From NCBI RefSeq assembly GCF_030063305.1, contig NZ_JASISV010000002.1:682001-746000 (forward strand): DNA of 64,000 nt, read 5' to 3'. Each line of letters begins with the position of its first letter. The stretch's first letter is position 1. Origin of the DNA: Salinibacterium sp. G-O1. GTDB taxonomy: Bacteria; Actinomycetota; Actinomycetes; Actinomycetales; Microbacteriaceae. The position numbers and the translations under genes are program-made. This document shows positions 37,218 to 45,909 of this stretch, piece after piece. The notes under the pieces are model-generated. The model was not told the origin of the DNA and did no database searches. It was given only the letters and a program-made list of their open reading frames with translations.

Positions 37218-38225
37218 ATGGTCACACTCGATGACGTTGCCCAACAGGCCGGAGTCTCGCGCACGACTGCCTCGCGTGCAATGAACGGAATCCACACTGT
37301 GCATCCCGACCGCGTAGCGGCCGTACTCGAGGCGGCCGAGATGCTGGGGTTCCGGCCCAACCCAGCGGCGCGATCACTCGCGCGCGGACGACACGATTCG
37401 GTGGCGCTCATCGTCCCCGAGGCCGATCTGTCTCAAGGTTCGAACGCTTTCTTCTCCATAGCGCTCCACGGCGCCATCCGGGAGGTGGCCAAATCGCAGC
37501 AGCAACTGGTCATGATCCTCCGCGCGGACGGTGAGCCCGACGAGAAATTCCTTAGATACATAGAGTCCAGTCACATCGACGGCGCGCTGGTGATCTTGGA
37601 GGCTCACAACACGGAGCTCCCCCGCCTGCTCGCTCGAACGGATATTCCGGTGGTTTATCTGGGGCGTCCCGTCGATTCGGCGACTCAGCCAGTGTCGTAT
37701 GTGGATGCCGACAGTGTCGGCGGAGCTCGATTGGCGGCCGAGGGCCTAATCGGTGCTGGCTGTCGAAAACTCGGTGTCATTGCCGGTCCGGCGAGCATGG
37801 GAATCACCGTGGACCGTCTCGCCGGATGGACGGCGGCCCTCGACGAGAGCGGACTCGATTCTCGGCTCGTCGAGCACTCCGACTTCCTCACGACGGGAGG
37901 TGCGGCGGCGATGCACACCCTGCTCGATCTCGAGCCGGATCTGGACGGGCTCTTTGTGATGTCCGACCTCATGGCCGCCGGAGCCCTCTCGACGCTGCGC
38001 GCCAGGGGCCGCCGGGTGCCCGAGGATGTATCCGTGATCTCGTTCGACGACACGGTCATCTCCACGATGGTCGAGCCGAAACTGACGACCATCCGTCAGC
38101 CGGTTGAAGAACTTGGAGCACTCATGGTGCGAGCGCTGGGCGACCTCATTTCCTCTACCGACGGCGCGCCCGTCAGGATCACGCTTCCGACCACGATGGT
38201 GTGGCGAGACTCGGTGCGAAGCTGA
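37218..38225 (+). CDS. LacI-family transcriptional regulator of the xylan/oligosaccharide locus
   Basis: A DNA-binding repressor of about 335 residues. The ATG at 37218 (MVTLDDVAQQAGVSRTTAS) places the helix-turn-helix at the very N-terminus, as in the family. The frame upstream to 37125 runs through operator 2 and is rejected. The hinge region (NPAARSLARGRHDSVALIV) and a periplasmic-binding-protein-like effector domain follow. It is divergent from the binding-protein gene, and the two palindromes between them are the likely binding sites. The inducer is probably a xylo-oligosaccharide, by context only. Confidence 0.94.
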   Translation: MVTLDDVAQQAGVSRTTASRAMNGIHTVHPDRVAAVLEAAEMLGFRPNPAARSLARGRHDSVALIVPEADLSQGSNAFFSIALHGAIREVAKSQQQLVMILRADGEPDEKFLRYIESSHIDGALVILEAHNTELPRLLARTDIPVVYLGRPVDSATQPVSYVDADSVGGARLAAEGLIGAGCRKLGVIAGPASMGITVDRLAGWTAALDESGLDSRLVEHSDFLTTGGAAAMHTLLDLEPDLDGLFVMSDLMAAGALSTLRARGRRVPEDVSVISFDDTVISTMVEPKLTTIRQPVEELGALMVRALGDLISSTDGAPVRITLPTTMVWRDSVRS

Positions 38226-38328
38226 TGAATCCACTCACACCAGGCCTTCTGTCACTCGATCCTGCATCCATCGCCCACGGGTGTAGACATGTCGTGAAAC
38301 CGAATGTCAGCTGAGAGAAGGAGATCCG

Positions 38329-38646
38329 GTGCAGGTCGATAGCCTTTCGAGCCTCCCACTGTGGATGATCGTCGCGCTGGGCGTCGCCGTCGCCGTGCAA
38401 ATCACCCTCAATGTGATCGCCTTGATTGATCTGTACCGCCGTCCGGTGGCACAGGTGATGCTGGGCAACAAGTGGGCGTGGGTGGCGATCATCCTTCTCG
38501 TCAACTTTCTCGGCGCCATCCTCTATTTCGCCGTGGGTCGCGCACGCACCCCACAGATCGTTGAAACCGCGGCCACTCGACGCGAGACTCCTCGGAGCGT
38601 CGCTGACTCGCTCTATGGCACCCGCGACGGTGCCGAATCGGAATGA
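38329..38646 (+). CDS. PLD nuclease N-terminal domain (PLDc_N) membrane protein
   Basis: A 105-residue protein starting at GTG after AAGGAG. Two membrane helices (about 9-30 and 42-60) surround the typical LIDLYRRPVAQVMLGNKWAWVAII motif of the PLDc_N domain. No phospholipase D catalytic HKD motif is present. The soluble tail is short. It overlaps the ABC ATPase start by four bases (ATGA), so it is the first gene of a three-gene unit and may assist the transporter. Confidence 0.88.
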   Translation: MQVDSLSSLPLWMIVALGVAVAVQITLNVIALIDLYRRPVAQVMLGNKWAWVAIILLVNFLGAILYFAVGRARTPQIVETAATRRETPRSVADSLYGTRDGAESE

Positions 38647-39572
38647 GCGACGCGATAGCGGCTACCGCTCTGAGCAAGGCCTTTGGGTCGAAGCTCGCTC
38701 TCGACAACGTCGACCTCACTGTCGACGAAGGGTCGATCTTCGGGTTCCTCGGCCCCAACGGTGCGGGCAAAACCACGATGCTGCGGTTGTTGACCGGTCT
38801 GGCGCGGCCGACCAGCGGCAGCGTGAGAGTGCTCGGGCACGACGTGACCTCAGCCGGCAACTCCGTTCGCGCCGAGATCGGGTTTCTGCCAGACGTGCCG
38901 GCGTTCTACGACTGGATGACGGCCGAGCAATTCCTCGACTTCGCTGGGGGCCTGTTCGGTCTCAGAGGCGCCGCTCAGCGCGATCGAATCGAGATGCTCC
39001 TCGACCTCTCCGGCCTGGGTGGAGTCACGGCCAGAATCGGCGATTACTCACGAGGGATGAAGCAGCGCCTGGGTATCGCGCAGGCCTTGATCAACGCGCC
39101 CCGGCTCTTGCTTCTCGACGAGCCCACGAGCGCGCTCGACCCGATCGGGCGCAAGGAAGTGCTCGATATGGTCGCCTCGCTGCGGGGCCGCACGACCGTG
39201 TTCTTCTCGACGCACATCCTCGGTGATGTCGAGCGGGTGTGCGATACGGTCGCCATTCTCGACCGCGGTCGCATCGTGGCGCACGCGCCCATCGACGACC
39301 TGAAGCGGCAGTACGGGCAGCACAAGATAGTGATTCAGGTCACCGAGGGTGCGCAGATGCTCGCCGCCGCCATCGCGACGTGCGCCTGGGCGGCATCGGC
39401 CGCGCAAGGATCGCATGACACGATCGAGGTCGCCGTCTCGGATATCGAGGCCGCACGGCGTGAGATTCCCGCGCTGGTCGCATCGCAGGGCACCGGGCTC
39501 GTGCGCATGGAGGCGGGAGAGATGGGCCTGGAGGAAGTCTTCGTCGAACTGGTGGGGGGTGCGCGCTCATGA
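38643..39572 (+). CDS. ABC transporter ATP-binding protein (ABC-2 exporter type)
   Basis: A 309-residue ATPase. Walker A is GPNGAGKTTM, the signature is YSRGMKQRLGIA, Walker B is LLLLDEPTSALDP, and the switch His is in FFSTHIL. The C-terminal 80 residues form the accessory domain seen in CcmA/NatA-like ATPases. It overlaps its neighbours on both sides by ATGA, so the stoichiometry is translationally coupled. The transported substrate is unknown. Confidence 0.95.
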   Translation: MSDAIAATALSKAFGSKLALDNVDLTVDEGSIFGFLGPNGAGKTTMLRLLTGLARPTSGSVRVLGHDVTSAGNSVRAEIGFLPDVPAFYDWMTAEQFLDFAGGLFGLRGAAQRDRIEMLLDLSGLGGVTARIGDYSRGMKQRLGIAQALINAPRLLLLDEPTSALDPIGRKEVLDMVASLRGRTTVFFSTHILGDVERVCDTVAILDRGRIVAHAPIDDLKRQYGQHKIVIQVTEGAQMLAAAIATCAWAASAAQGSHDTIEVAVSDIEAARREIPALVASQGTGLVRMEAGEMGLEEVFVELVGGARS

Positions 39573-40333
39573 ATGCGTACCTACAGTTCGCCACGAAGGA
39601 GGCCAGAGAAATTGTCTACACCTGGCGAATCTGGGTGCTTCCGGCGATCATGCTCTTCTTCGCCATCAGCGGACCCGTCGTGGCCCGATTCACTCCGGAG
39701 ATCATCGGTGCGGTAGGCGGGGCAGGGCTCGACCAACTCGTGCTCCCATCGCCAACTTATCTCGATGCGTACAGCGGGTGGATCAAGAACCTGTCGCAGA
39801 TCACGCTGTTCGCCATCATCATCATTTATGGCGGCATCGTTTCGTCGGAGCTGCGGAGCGGCACCGCGCTTCTCGTACTGACCAAGCCGGTGTCGCGCAC
39901 CGCCTTCGTCGCGGTGAAAGCCGTCGTGAACTGCGTGTTCGTGTCGATGCTGCTGGGCGCTGGCACGCTCGTGACGTGGGCAATCACTGCCGCGATTTTC
40001 GGGCCAGCTCCTCCCGGCCCGCTGTGGTCGTCGGCGGCGATCTGGCTCGTGCTCGCCATCCTGTTCATCGCCATCATGACCTTCCTGTCAGTCGTGATTG
40101 GATCGGCCGCCGGGGCATCGGGGGGCGGGATTGGGGCATTCGTGCTGCTCTCGGTTGCGGCAATCTGGACGCCGCTCAGCGACTACTCCCCCGCCGGGCT
40201 CGCCGTGCACGCCGCAGCCCTTGCCGCGGGCGCGTCGACGCCATCGCTCGTGTGGCCCGTCGTCACGTCCCTGACGGTTTCCCTCATCCTCGTCGCAGGG
40301 GCGGCGGCCCTGTTCCGGAGGAAAGAGCTGTAG
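39569..40333 (+). CDS. ABC transporter permease, ABC-2 type
   Basis: A 254-residue membrane protein with six hydrophobic segments. The N-terminal FATKEAREIVYTWRIWVLPAIM and the SSELRSGTALLVLTKPVSRTAFVAVKAVV stretch are typical of ABC-2 permeases. It is encoded last in the PLDc_N-ATPase-permease unit. Such pairs export lipids, drugs or peptides, or act in immunity or lipid sorting. No neighbouring peptide gene points to a bacteriocin. It converges on the alpha/beta hydrolase gene. Confidence 0.92.
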   Translation: MNAYLQFATKEAREIVYTWRIWVLPAIMLFFAISGPVVARFTPEIIGAVGGAGLDQLVLPSPTYLDAYSGWIKNLSQITLFAIIIIYGGIVSSELRSGTALLVLTKPVSRTAFVAVKAVVNCVFVSMLLGAGTLVTWAITAAIFGPAPPGPLWSSAAIWLVLAILFIAIMTFLSVVIGSAAGASGGGIGAFVLLSVAAIWTPLSDYSPAGLAVHAAALAAGASTPSLVWPVVTSLTVSLILVAGAAALFRRKEL

Positions 40334-40345
40334 CGCGACCGATGC

Positions 40346-41239
40346 TCAGCGAATCGCGGCCACGATCGCCATGCGAGCCGCATCGCCTTCGGGCATCGGG
40401 AGGATCGGGTAGTTGTGCAGCATTCCCTGGCCCTCGTGATAGTCGACCTCGAGGCCGGCTTCGGCCGCGAGCGGCAGGAATCGCATGGCGTCGGCGTGCA
40501 CAATGTCGCGGGTTCCGCTGAACATGGTGATCGGCCCGAGCCCCGTCAGGTCACCGTGAAGCGGGCTGACGCGCCAGTCGCCCTCCCCCAGTTCGTCGCG
40601 ATAGAGCTTTCCGGCCGCGTGGGTTCCCGGCACGGCCAACCACGGGTCCGTCGGGGCAATGACCGCGAGCATCGGATCGGTGCCGCTGATGTCGAGCCAG
40701 GGCGCAATGAGCACGGTCCGGTGCAGCGGCGGAAGCTCACGGTCGCGAAGCTCCATCGCCACGGCAAGCGACATTCCTCCACCCGAAGAGTCACCGATGA
40801 TGCTGAGGTTCTCAGCGCCTACCTCGGCGATGAGCGATGCCGCAAGGTCCGCGACCGCCGGCACGACCACGCTGGCCGTTCCAGCTGGCGCGAGCGGCAT
40901 GATGGGCACGATGACGGTGATGCCAGCCTCGACCGCAAGATTCGCGATGAAGGTCCAGTGCACGGGGTCGATCTCGTAGACGTAGCATCCACCGTGCAGG
41001 TAGATCGCCCTGGTGTCGGGCTGCCTGCCTTTCGGCGACAGGGAGAATACCGGCCAGCCGTCAACGTCCCGGCGCGCGACGTCGACCTTCGCCGTCAATC
41101 TGGACGGCGGCGCGAATGACTTCGGTTTGCGCTGCAGCCTGGCGACGCTGTCGAGGGTGCGCTGCGCAGTACTGAAGCCACGCTTCGAACCACGCAGGGT
41201 GATGACCAGAGGCGCGAGCCTGCTCAACAAGCTCGCCAT
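40346..41239 (-). CDS. Alpha/beta hydrolase of the hormone-sensitive-lipase family
   Basis: A 297-residue esterase-like hydrolase from the ATG at 41239 (MASLLSRLAPLV). The oxyanion motif is YLHGGCYVY and the nucleophile elbow is GDSSGGGMS. The catalytic Asp and His lie in the C-terminal third (SGTRDIVHADA, GQGMLHNYP). The longer frame to 41296 would overlap the small membrane-protein gene upstream. It starts five bases after that gene stops, so both are probably transcribed together. Substrate: short-chain esters or similar, not determined. Confidence 0.9.
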   Translation of the reverse strand: MASLLSRLAPLVITLRGSKRGFSTAQRTLDSVARLQRKPKSFAPPSRLTAKVDVARRDVDGWPVFSLSPKGRQPDTRAIYLHGGCYVYEIDPVHWTFIANLAVEAGITVIVPIMPLAPAGTASVVVPAVADLAASLIAEVGAENLSIIGDSSGGGMSLAVAMELRDRELPPLHRTVLIAPWLDISGTDPMLAVIAPTDPWLAVPGTHAAGKLYRDELGEGDWRVSPLHGDLTGLGPITMFSGTRDIVHADAMRFLPLAAEAGLEVDYHEGQGMLHNYPILPMPEGDAARMAIVAAIR

Positions 41240-41244
41240 GACGG

Positions 41245-41418
41245 TCAGCCGTCGATGCGCTTCAGAACGTGAATCGGGATGAAGACACCGAGGCACGACA
41301 GCAGGAGGCCGGCCATGAAGACGGCGAATTCGGCACCCTCAATGTAGAACGCCGAACCCATGACGTAGAAACCTGCCACGAAGAGGCCCAGCGAGATGAC
41401 GAAAGCGACGATGTTCAC
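41245..41418 (-). CDS. Small two-helix membrane protein, 57 residues
   Basis: GTG start, with GGAG close upstream. The product begins MNIVAFVISLGLFVAGFYVM and ends IPIHVLKRIDG, with two hydrophobic helices (about 2-20 and 31-50) joined by an acidic turn (YIEGAE). It was too short for a routine ORF cut-off. Its position five bases before the hydrolase start and the strand-consistent hydrophobic pattern support it. No known family is recognised. Confidence 0.65.
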   Translation of the reverse strand: MNIVAFVISLGLFVAGFYVMGSAFYIEGAEFAVFMAGLLLSCLGVFIPIHVLKRIDG

Positions 41419-41528
41419 GTCTCCATAATAGCTACGAGCTTCCCTGTCCCGAGCACGCCACCACCCGCTCTCCCCAGTTTGGGGCGAACTTATCTGTGAT
41501 CGCGTCGCTCCCAGTACCCTGAGCCACG

Positions 41529-44500
41529 ATGAATAACTACCTTCCTTTCGTGGGTTTCGTGCAGTTTCCCCGAAACCCTCGCGACCTCACCAACCAGGTG
41601 TGCCCCGCCTGCCTGGTCGATCGTGTCGGCGAGGTCTGCGGCAGCTGCGGGCTCAACCTCGCGAGTCCGCTGGTCGCTCAGCTCGACTCTTCATCGGAGG
41701 ATGCCTCGGCCGCCCTCGACCGCCGGCTGCAGATCATCGGGCGCATCCGGCACGATGCGGCGCAGGCTGAGGCACCGGCCCAGCCCGGCGTGCCGGCGGT
41801 TCCGGCAGACGTCGCCGCACCCACGACAGCGCCCGCACCCCCGACAGCTCCCGCGCCAACCCCCGTGCACGCCGCCGAGGCACCCGCTGCCGAGCGTCGT
41901 CACCTCGGCGTGCAGGTCATTCTGCTCATCGTCGGCGTCTCGTTGTTGTCGATCGGCGCGATCTTTTTTCTCGTCTATGCCTTCATCACGTTCGGCTTGG
42001 TCTGGCGATCCATCATCATCGTCGGGGTCACGATCGCCGCGATCATCGGCGCGACCCTGCTGAAACGACGTCGGTTGAGAGCCACGGCCGAGGCCATCTC
42101 GGCCCTCGGCGTGGTGTTCGTCTACCTCGACGTGTTCGCGATCCGGGCGAACGCGCTGTTCGGCGCAGACGCCGTCAATGGCCTGCTGTACTGGGGCGTC
42201 GCCCTGCTTCTGTCGTCGGTCGGCTTCGCGGTATGGCACCGCTTTTCCGGGCTCCGGCTGCCCAACATCATTGCCTTCGCAACCTTTGCGCCGGGGCTTG
42301 CACTGCTGGTCGGCGGGGCGACAGACGGCGTCGACGAGGGGCTGCGCATCTTCGCCAGCTACATCGCCCTGGCCCTCGGCAGCCTCACGCACGCTGCGGC
42401 GCGGCATCGGATCGAGCGGGCCATCGTCGCGTGGCTCGGCATTGTCGGGCTCGTTTTCGCGGGGCTCGTCAGCCCCCTCCTGCCTGGCGGAGACGCGTCC
42501 CCCGCAATCGGTTTCGGCCTCGTCGCCATCGCCGCCCTCGCTCAGGTGGGCCTGATCGTTCGGATCGGATCCCCCATCGCGGCGGGTCGCACTGCTGCGG
42601 CTATCGGCGGCGCAGCAGCGGCGAGCACCACCTTCTTTGTCGCGCTGCGAATCGACGACCAGGCAATCTGGGCGTTCTGGCCTCTCGTCGGCGCGACCGT
42701 CGTCGCGCTTGGGCTTGAGCTGGTCTCCCGCGGGGTCCGCTCGAGCAGCGCCGCGCCGTTCGCCCGCACGGCCATGTACTCGGCCACAGGGTTCATCGTG
42801 GCGACGCTGCCGTCGCCCGCCGTCTATTCGTTCGAGCCGACCGCGTCTCTTCTTGCCTCGGCAGCACCGAGATGGTCCACCACTGGCGGCACACCGATAC
42901 GGCTGCAGCCCGAGAGTGCAGCGGCATTGCTCGCACTGCTCGTCGTGGTCGTGCTCGCCGCGGCAGCATGGGCCATCGCGGGCACCATCGATGAGCGACT
43001 GCCCGTCATCCTCGTCGTCGGCGGCGCAACGCTCCTGCTCGCTGTTCCCCTGGCTGGCGTGCTGTGGGCAGCGGTTGCCGCCTGGCTGGCCGTCGCCGCC
43101 GCGGGGCTCGTGGCGCTCGGCTTCGCCCGCACGCGCGACTGGAGCCCTGCCATCCGCATCACCATCGCGAGCACCTCGCTTGCTGGGATGGTGCTGGCTT
43201 ACATCTCGTCATGGGCGAGTATCGACACGTGGTGGTACGGCTCCGTGGGGGTCGTTGCGCTGCTGGTGGCATCCCGTGCGGTCATCGACACCCCGGTGAT
43301 CCGTGCGGCGACCCTGGGGCTCGCGAGCGTTCTTGCGTTCGTCGCCATCGCGGCCGAGGGCTTTCACATCAACGAGCGATTCGCTGCGGGTCGTGGCGCT
43401 TCCCTCGAGTCCGTGCACGCGGTGGCGCTTCTTGCCATCCTGCTGCTGATTACTTCCGCCCTGCTGGCTCGCCGGCTGTCGCTGGTCGAAACCAAAGTGC
43501 TGTTCTGGATCCCGCTTCTCGCGGCCACAGGTGCCGGCGCGATCAGTTGGTGGACTGGAGCCGCTTCGGGCGTAGAGCACACCGACGTTCTCGTTCTGCC
43601 CTACAACCCCACCACGACACTGCTGGCGCTGGGAATGATCGGTGCTCTCGTGCTCTGGCGGGTGGCGCGCCCGACCGCGGCGTACCGTGTTGAGAAATTC
43701 GCTGCGTCAGTGCTCGTGGCGCCGACCGCTGCCTGGGCCCTCGATTCGCTGGCACGCTGGGCATCCCTGCCGAGCTTTGTCCAGACCATCGCCCCCAGCC
43801 TGGCCGCGCTGATCGTCGCCGCGGCCGCTCTGGCGGTCACGGTGGCGCGGTCGACGGCCCGGCTCCCCCTCGAGATCGGCGCTGTGATCGTCGCGGTGCC
43901 CGCCGTGCTGCTGGCGCTGGGGCAGGATGCCACGTGGCTGGTGCTCGTCATCGCCGCCGTGACCGCGCTCATGCTCGCCATCTCACCCGACGGCCTCATC
44001 TCTTCGTTGAGCCCACGAAAGCATCTGGGGTGGCTCGCACTGGCGCTGGCAGTCGGCGGATTATGGTGGGGCCTGAACGACGCCGCCTTCACCGACGTGG
44101 AGCTCTACGTGCTCCCTCCGGCCGGAGCGCTGCTTCTCATTGCGCTGCTCGGCTGGCGCGCGACCCGCACGGCTGCAGTACGGTCGGCGGCGCCGCCCCT
44201 GATCGCACTCGGCGGCCTGCTCGTCGCCATCCTGCCGATCGCCGTGGTGGCCATGACCGGGCCCACGGTGCGCACGGTCAGCATCGCGGCATCCTGCGCG
44301 GTCCTGCTGCTGGCCGCCAGTCTCGCTGTCAGGCCACCAGCGCTGCGGCCCTACCTCGACGGCGCGGCGATCGCTGGCGCTGTCGGGCTGGTCGTCGCCG
44401 GGTTTGGTCGTGCTGCGGTGATCGCACTCACGCCGGTCAGGGATGACCTCCAGCTGGACGTGTGGATAGCCGCAACCGTCGCCGCGCTTGTCGCCGCCGC

Positions 44501-45224
44501 GATCCTCCAGGCCAGACTTCCCCACGAGAAGACTCACCGCAGACGCACCGAGATTGGCGAGGCCGTCATCGCGCTGGCCATCGGGGGCGTTGTCATCATC
44601 GAATTCTCCGTGCTCGACAACGAGCTCATCGGCACGGTGAGAGCGGTGACTGTACTGGTCGTTCTCGCGGCGACGTTCGTCGCGAGCCTGCTCATCGACC
44701 GCGCTCCCTTCACTCGGGCCGTCGGATGGGTGGCGCTCGTCGGCGCCACGATCGTCGGGGTCTCGGCCATCACCGTTGACGCCATCGATCCGCTGGAGTG
44801 GGTCACCGCCATCATCGCCGCGGCATTGCTCACGGTGGGTGCCGTTCAGATGCGGAGGGAGCCTACGCGAGGCAGTTGGCCGTGGCTGGCACCGGGCCTC
44901 CTCGTGCTGATCGTCCCGTCCCTGCTGGCGACCTTCACCGATGCGCCCATCTGGCGTCTCGTCGGGCTCGGTGTGGTGTGCATCCTCGTGATCCTCGTGG
45001 GAGCCCTGCTCAGGCTCCAGGCCCCGCTGATCATCGGCTCCGTCGTCGTGCTCATTCACGCGATCCGCACGTTTGCGCCGCAGATCATCGAGATCTACCA
45101 GCTCACCGAGTGGTGGATCTGGGCGGTGGCCGGCGGTGCGGTCATCCTGTTCGTCGCGATCACTCTCGAACGACGCATCCGTGACCTGAGATCGGTCGGA
45201 AGCAGGATCTCGGCGCTGCGGTAA
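41529..45224 (+). CDS. Giant polytopic membrane protein with N-terminal zinc ribbon (SCO7613 C-terminal domain type)
   Basis: A 1231-residue protein. A four-Cys zinc ribbon lies at C25, C28, C37 and C40 (CPAC, CGSC). An Ala/Pro-rich linker (about 80-120) follows, then more than 25 hydrophobic segments from about residue 128 to the end, with no large soluble domain. It resembles the actinobacterial family named for Streptomyces SCO7613, whose function is unknown. Absence of ATPase, kinase or transferase motifs leaves a scaffold or transport role open. It stands alone, ending 18 bases before the convergent response regulator. Confidence 0.85.
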   Translation: MNNYLPFVGFVQFPRNPRDLTNQVCPACLVDRVGEVCGSCGLNLASPLVAQLDSSSEDASAALDRRLQIIGRIRHDAAQAEAPAQPGVPAVPADVAAPTTAPAPPTAPAPTPVHAAEAPAAERRHLGVQVILLIVGVSLLSIGAIFFLVYAFITFGLVWRSIIIVGVTIAAIIGATLLKRRRLRATAEAISALGVVFVYLDVFAIRANALFGADAVNGLLYWGVALLLSSVGFAVWHRFSGLRLPNIIAFATFAPGLALLVGGATDGVDEGLRIFASYIALALGSLTHAAARHRIERAIVAWLGIVGLVFAGLVSPLLPGGDASPAIGFGLVAIAALAQVGLIVRIGSPIAAGRTAAAIGGAAAASTTFFVALRIDDQAIWAFWPLVGATVVALGLELVSRGVRSSSAAPFARTAMYSATGFIVATLPSPAVYSFEPTASLLASAAPRWSTTGGTPIRLQPESAAALLALLVVVVLAAAAWAIAGTIDERLPVILVVGGATLLLAVPLAGVLWAAVAAWLAVAAAGLVALGFARTRDWSPAIRITIASTSLAGMVLAYISSWASIDTWWYGSVGVVALLVASRAVIDTPVIRAATLGLASVLAFVAIAAEGFHINERFAAGRGASLESVHAVALLAILLLITSALLARRLSLVETKVLFWIPLLAATGAGAISWWTGAASGVEHTDVLVLPYNPTTTLLALGMIGALVLWRVARPTAAYRVEKFAASVLVAPTAAWALDSLARWASLPSFVQTIAPSLAALIVAAAALAVTVARSTARLPLEIGAVIVAVPAVLLALGQDATWLVLVIAAVTALMLAISPDGLISSLSPRKHLGWLALALAVGGLWWGLNDAAFTDVELYVLPPAGALLLIALLGWRATRTAAVRSAAPPLIALGGLLVAILPIAVVAMTGPTVRTVSIAASCAVLLLAASLAVRPPALRPYLDGAAIAGAVGLVVAGFGRAAVIALTPVRDDLQLDVWIAATVAALVAAAILQARLPHEKTHRRRTEIGEAVIALAIGGVVIIEFSVLDNELIGTVRAVTVLVVLAATFVASLLIDRAPFTRAVGWVALVGATIVGVSAITVDAIDPLEWVTAIIAAALLTVGAVQMRREPTRGSWPWLAPGLLVLIVPSLLATFTDAPIWRLVGLGVVCILVILVGALLRLQAPLIIGSVVVLIHAIRTFAPQIIEIYQLTEWWIWAVAGGAVILFVAITLERRIRDLRSVGSRISALR

Positions 45225-45242
45225 GCGGCGACGGCGCTTCGG

Positions 45243-45890
45243 TCAGCGCTGCAGCCAGGCGAGTACGGCGAGAACTCGTCGATGATCTGACCCCGAATCG
45301 TCCAGCCCCAGCTTCTGGAAAATGGATGTCACGTTCTTCTCGACCGCGCCAGTGCCGATCACGAGCGCGGCACCCACCGCGGCGTTGGTGCGCCCCTCGG
45401 CCATGAGCGCGAGCACGTCATGCTCGCGGGGAGTGAGCGTCGCCAACGGATCATGGCGGCGGCCCAGCAATTGCGCCACGACCTCAGGGTCGAGAACGGT
45501 GGCTCCAGCGGCGATGCGCTGAACTGCATCCTTGAGCTCGTCGAGCGACGCCACCCGGTCTTTCAGGAGGTATCCGATTCCGCCCCGGCCCGACGACAGC
45601 AGCTCCTGGGCGTACGCGACCTCGACGTACTGTGACAGCAGCAGAATGCCGAGCCGCGGTCGCAGCACACGCGCGGCAATCGCCGCACGCACACCTTCGT
45701 CACGGAACGTGGGCGGCATCCTGACGTCGAGGATCGCGACGTCAGGATCGAGCGACTCAAGTTCCGCCAGCAGGGCAGCTGCGGTGCCATACGAGCCGGT
45801 GACGTCGAAGCCAGCCTCAACAAGCACCCGGATGAGGCCCTCGCGCAGCAACACCGAGTCGTCAGCGACCACCACACGCAACGTCGTCAT
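45243..45890 (-). CDS. NarL/FixJ-family response regulator
   Basis: A 215-residue protein with an N-terminal receiver domain (phospho-acceptor D55 in VAILDVRMPP, acidic pocket D10-D11) and a C-terminal LuxR-type helix-turn-helix (LTPREHDVLALMAEGRTNAAVGAALVIGTGAVEKNV). It is the partner of the histidine kinase encoded 20 bases upstream on the same strand. Target genes are unknown. Confidence 0.95.
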   Translation of the reverse strand: MTTLRVVVADDSVLLREGLIRVLVEAGFDVTGSYGTAAALLAELESLDPDVAILDVRMPPTFRDEGVRAAIAARVLRPRLGILLLSQYVEVAYAQELLSSGRGGIGYLLKDRVASLDELKDAVQRIAAGATVLDPEVVAQLLGRRHDPLATLTPREHDVLALMAEGRTNAAVGAALVIGTGAVEKNVTSIFQKLGLDDSGSDHRRVLAVLAWLQR

Positions 45891-45909
45891 GGGTCAACAC
45901 TGGCACGGC

